A DNA stretch of 64,000 nt from Tachypleus tridentatus (lineage: Eukaryota > Arthropoda > Merostomata > Xiphosura > Limulidae): the NCBI RefSeq assembly GCF_004210375.1, contig NC_134832.1, positions 156,981,592-157,045,591 on the forward strand. Reading direction: 5' to 3'. Within the stretch, counting starts at the first letter, position 1. Every line of letters starts with the position of its first letter. The notes beneath the pieces are model-generated. The model ran no database searches, had not been told where the DNA came from, and worked only from the letters and a program-made list of their open reading frames with translations. The translations under genes were made by a program, and so were the position numbers. Positions 60,250 through 64,000 of this stretch are shown here, piece by piece.

Positions 60250-63200
60250 TTAGGTTTAGGGATAACAAGAGATATATTAGTCCACCTGGGCTACGTCATC
60301 TTCTGAACTAAATTAAAACTATAAAGCAAATAAATCAAGGAAAATGTTGAAGCCAGCATTCATGTACTTATCAAGATTTATCTTAAACGATCTTAAATTT
60401 ACTGTCTCTACAACATCTTAAGGGAACCCACCATCTTAGAATAACAAAACTGTCTTGATTGAAGATGACTTCTACGCTGCCAAAATTTACATTTGTGTCC
60501 TATAATTCACACCTTTAGATATGAAACAAAGATGATGCATCAACAAATCAATTTTCATTACAAACACTTCAATCAGATTCACTCTAGTTCTTCCTTTTTC
60601 AGATAAACAATTTGGGAGATTTCTGCCTCTCTTCATTTTGCAACCTCTCCATCAAATATACCATTTTAGAAATCCTCCTTTGAGTACTTTCTGTTCAATG
60701 TCCTTTCTGAAGTAACTGAGCACAATACTTCAAATCTCGTCTGTACAATCGCATTATAACCTCTTGTATTCAATACTTCTCCAAATACAACCTAAAATCC
60801 TGTTTACCCTACCACTAATAACAGCACACCTCTTATAGGGCTATCGAGTATGATCAACTATTACATCCTGATCCATTTCTTTTATAACACCGTTAAGGTT
60901 ATTCTAGTCCAAATTATACTTATACTTGAAATTATGAAAACCCATATACATTACCTTACATTTATTATAATTAAAAACCATTGTGTCATTTATTTCTTCA
61001 AGTCATTAAATGATATAAATGTTAAATCAGCTACATCCTCTTCACAGCTAGAAACACTCAAGATCTTAATATTGTCTGCAAATTTAAGTTATTTATTGAA
61101 CATTTTTTCATCTATGTTATTTATATAAATCAAAAGTACAATAGTCCTAAGTTGAGCCCTAAAGTACCTCACATGGGACACTAATCTGGTTTACGTGAAC
61201 CCCATTTATAAAAAAGCCTCTACTTTCTTTCATCCAGTCACTCTTCTCTCCAAGTTCCTAACTTATCTCCCGTACTTAGAAAGATATTTTTACAAGCCTC
61301 TTATGTGGCTACCTTATCATATGCTTTCTGTAAATCCAGATTAACTAAATCTATACCTTTATAGTCATCTATATAGGCAGTAGCTCTTGCAAGATGTGCC
61401 AAAAGAATTGTGAAGGAATAGTTTCCTGAGAGAAACAATATTGAGCACCTAATAAAATGTTACAATTTCTGATGTGCCTTTCAAATTATCCTTTATTACT
61501 TTCGTAAACGTTTTCCACAACTGAAGTAAGTATCGTGGGTTAATAATTACTGGGACATATTTATCACCTTCTTTGAAAAGAACAGTGAGATTATCCAACT
61601 TCCAAACCTCTTGTGCCTGCTTTCTATTTAAGGACTGACAAAAATTGTTGTATGTGGCTCACAAATCCGATCTTTAACCTTCTTCAAAACAGCTTGGGAA
61701 ATATTATCTGGCCCAGGAAATTTATCGTTTTAAAACTTCCTTATTATGATAATCTTGTTTGATCTTTTCCTATCAACTAATCAAGGTAAAATCTAAAAAA
61801 AAGCAGATATTATTTATGCAGCCATTTTATAACCATAAATTTCAAGTCTTCTATTATCATTTCTCAAAGATTCTAATATTTTGTTTATTCATAGTTTAGT
61901 ATTTAAAGAAATTATTGCTGTTAATCTTTTCATCTTCAGTTAATTTTTTCCATGTATCCTTTCATATATCCTAATTATGTTTTAGATATCCTATTATGTT
62001 TTTAGATATCTATCTTTTAGATACTATTATCTTTCAGATATTTTAATTAACTTTAGATATCCTAATTATCTTTCAAATGATTCAAATTATATTTATTTCC
62101 TCTCATTTTATCCCTTCGTGTTTGTTACTTACAGCCACTTGTTTTTTCAGTAAGGAGCATCTTTACCTTCAATATTAAAAAAACAAAATCTTTGAACATT
62201 TCCGTAATTTATCAGTCTTAAAATTCGCAACAGATAATTCTTGTCTGAAGTTTTCTTTTTAACTTTCTGACAAAAATATTGTTATTCTAGATCTCTATAC
62301 CCAGCAAAACATCAAACATAATATAGAAATAACTTGATCAGATGTTCTTCAGTTTCCATCCTCTTCTCGTCTAATCCTATATTGAAAATTAATAACAAAT
62401 CGAAACTACTGTTATTTATAGTAGGTTTCTTGACAATTGATAAATAAATTCATCTTGAGCAGTTGCCAAAACCTTTCTCGCTCGTTGTTTGACTCTATCA
62501 ATTCCCAATCAATATGTCTGAAATTAAAATCATGTAAAATTATGGCTTCATTTGTTGCCCAAATATTAATTTCATCAGTTTCATCCGGTGATATGTTACG
62601 AATTCCACAAAAAAACACATTTCTCTTTATTCTATTTCCTAAATAGACACCAAAATGTATTCACTCTATTTTGCTATCTTTCTTACTCTCAACCTAAACA
62701 GCTTGTAGCTCACAGTTTACATATAGAGCTACATATCTCTTTACTTTCGTACACTGTTCATATTAAATAATCTATAACAATACATTTAAAAAATGTTTGT
62801 CATCAGAATCATCTGTGGTCCAACGTGTTCCAGTGATTAATATTATATTAAACTCATCCATTCTTACCAGTGATCTAAAGTAATCTAGTTTATTCCCTAA
62901 ACCTCTACCATTACAATAGTAAAATTATGTCTGTACTTATAACTCTTAAAATTAATCTCAACGTTTTCGATTTCTTATTATTTTTGGATTTATTTTATCT
63001 TGACCCTCATCAGTGTCTAGTCCCAGTTTAAAACTTCTCACAGCTTAGTAAATAGCTTTAGAAAACAATCCATCCTCTACCATATTTAAGTGTAAGCCAT
63101 CCATTCTAGAAAAGCTCCTTTCTTTCACTGAACTGATCCCAGAAGTACAAATAGCCTATCTGATCATCCTAGCGTACTAACAAAACTTGGAATTTAACCC

Positions 63201-63480
63201 TAGTAACCCACTTATAGCTTCATATCCATAATTATTTTTCATCAGTATCCCTGACAAAATTATGTTATATCCCTTTTCTTTAAATATCTGTATCAACAAA
63301 ATTTCCTTTGTTATAGCTCCCTTGTAATATATGTTGTCAACGAATCATTATAAATATAACTTCCTTATCATCCACATCCTTTTCTGACCCTTTCTTTTCC
63401 TTCCCTTTAATAGATCCTCATCTGCAAAATCATACCTGTCCATTTGTATCAATTTTCGAAATTTCAAACAGAGTCAAAAT
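60250..63480 (-). pseudogene. CR1-like LINE, nearly full set of domains, decayed
   Basis: Read on the minus strand from about 63480 down. An SGNH-esterase-like end of ORF1 is suggested by RMDGLHLNMVEDGLFSKAIY (near 63120-63060, with the DGLHL block). The endonuclease follows with FNFRHIDWELIESNNERE (62412-62618 frame). The reverse transcriptase then shows DKFPGPDNISQAVLKK near 61720-61670 and LDLQKAYDKV near 61345-61310. Further blocks (KCKVM, a GYNAIV-type segment) follow, and the C-terminal end carries a VNL(R)SFK..LDKY.N segment near 60400-60350. The 3' end resembles that of the LINE at 28.9 kb. Stops and frame changes are frequent. It is inserted antisense in the intron between channel exons 6 and 7. 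Confidence 0.85.
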
Positions 63481-63660
63481 ACAGTTCCACCGTCACTTCA
63501 TATCACTTTTGGTTGTTATTATTATTGAAAATTGGTTTAACACATTTTACTTAACGCTCAGTAAATTTTAATCTTACACTAAAAAATAAAAGTTATGACT
63601 AACTTTGTAAGATATTAATTGTGTATGTGCTAATCTTGTTTTTTTGGTTCCTTTTTACAG

Positions 63661-63778
63661 TTGTGTGAAATGGAATGTCTCGAGAATGTAACGTTGGACG
63701 CATGTGGATCTGTATGTCCTCAGACGTCTCCGTTTACACTGGAGTCTAAAATCAAAATGGGAAGAAATGCACGATCGA
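63661..63778 (+). CDS. DEG/ENaC sodium channel, exon 7
   Basis: After a pyrimidine-rich tract and AG (cctttttacag, AG at 63659-63660) 118 nt encode LCEMECLENVTLDACGSVC, PQTSPFTLESKIKMGRNAR and S. They are followed by the donor gtaag at 63779. The C..EC.......CG..C spacing matches the extracellular cysteine cluster before TM2 in DEG/ENaC proteins. The exon is in phase with exon 6 and leaves one base over. TM2 and the selectivity filter must lie beyond the window. Confidence 0.9.
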
Positions 63779-64000
63779 GTAAGATAACATATTTCTTTAT
63801 TAATTGTTACCAACAAAACTACAACGAACTATTTATGTTCTGTTTATCAGGACTTTCTAAAACTAATTTTTAGTGATATAAGTTAAGAAACTTGCCCTCA
63901 AGCTACTATGTAGTGGTTAGGCTTTTCAACTTTATAACTACTATGGAAAGATGATTTATTGTTACAATGGTACAATATAATTGCTGAAGTACTGTCTAGG

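Overview
This window looks like animal nuclear DNA, most likely arthropod and probably a chelicerate. It is AT-rich, has no dense gene layout, carries GT-AG spliced exons, and holds many eukaryotic transposable elements (Tc1, hAT, pogo-like MITE, CR1-like and Jockey/I-like LINEs, DIRS, Penelope-like) plus two tRNA-derived SINE families. The SINE sequence resembles the very common SINE I associate with horseshoe crabs (Limulus/Tachypleus). That is recollection, not a search result.

The one convincing cellular gene is a DEG/ENaC (amiloride-sensitive sodium channel family) gene on the + strand. A probable TATA promoter and non-coding first exon lie at 40225-40330. Coding exons are at 43936-44174 (TM1 and the FPAVTVC motif), 47802-47856, 54906-54981, 56132-56274, 58662-58819, 59346-59444 and 63661-63778, and the gene runs off the right end. 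Splice phases agree at every junction except between exons 3 and 4, where one or more exons are unresolved. Its introns hold minisatellites, SINEs, a degraded Jockey/I-like LINE (50070-52075), a Tc1 remnant (57720-58195) and an antisense CR1-like LINE (60250-63480).

Left part: 2.8-7.9 kb is four abutting, unrelated minisatellites with units of about 86, 34, 58 and 62 bp. An internally deleted Tc1 element is at 9002-10163. Two weak orphan exon candidates lie at 11311-11556 (+) and 12264-12421 (-). A DIRS reverse transcriptase remnant split by a SINE with a 10-bp target duplication is at 14126-14950. A hAT element with perfect 14-bp ends and an 8-bp target duplication is at 17807-20856, with a 450-bp pogo/Tigger-like MITE nested inside.

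Middle part: a compact Penelope-like element (23578-24839) has a 12-bp target duplication, inverted terminal repeats and a GIY-YIG endonuclease domain. Each inverted repeat contains a sequence that fits a hammerhead ribozyme core with paired stems I and II and almost no stem III. From 30790 to 36318 lies a satellite-like array of a 58-bp unit (about 95 copies by length). It carries a 10-bp palindrome in most units and clear higher-order duplications of 22 and about 7 units.

No rRNA, true tRNA gene or CRISPR array was seen. The most unusual content is the ribozyme-bearing Penelope element, the higher-order structure of the 58-bp array, and the number of independent minisatellites packed in and next to one ion-channel gene. 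All coordinates and copy counts were read by eye; edges of degenerate repeats are approximate.
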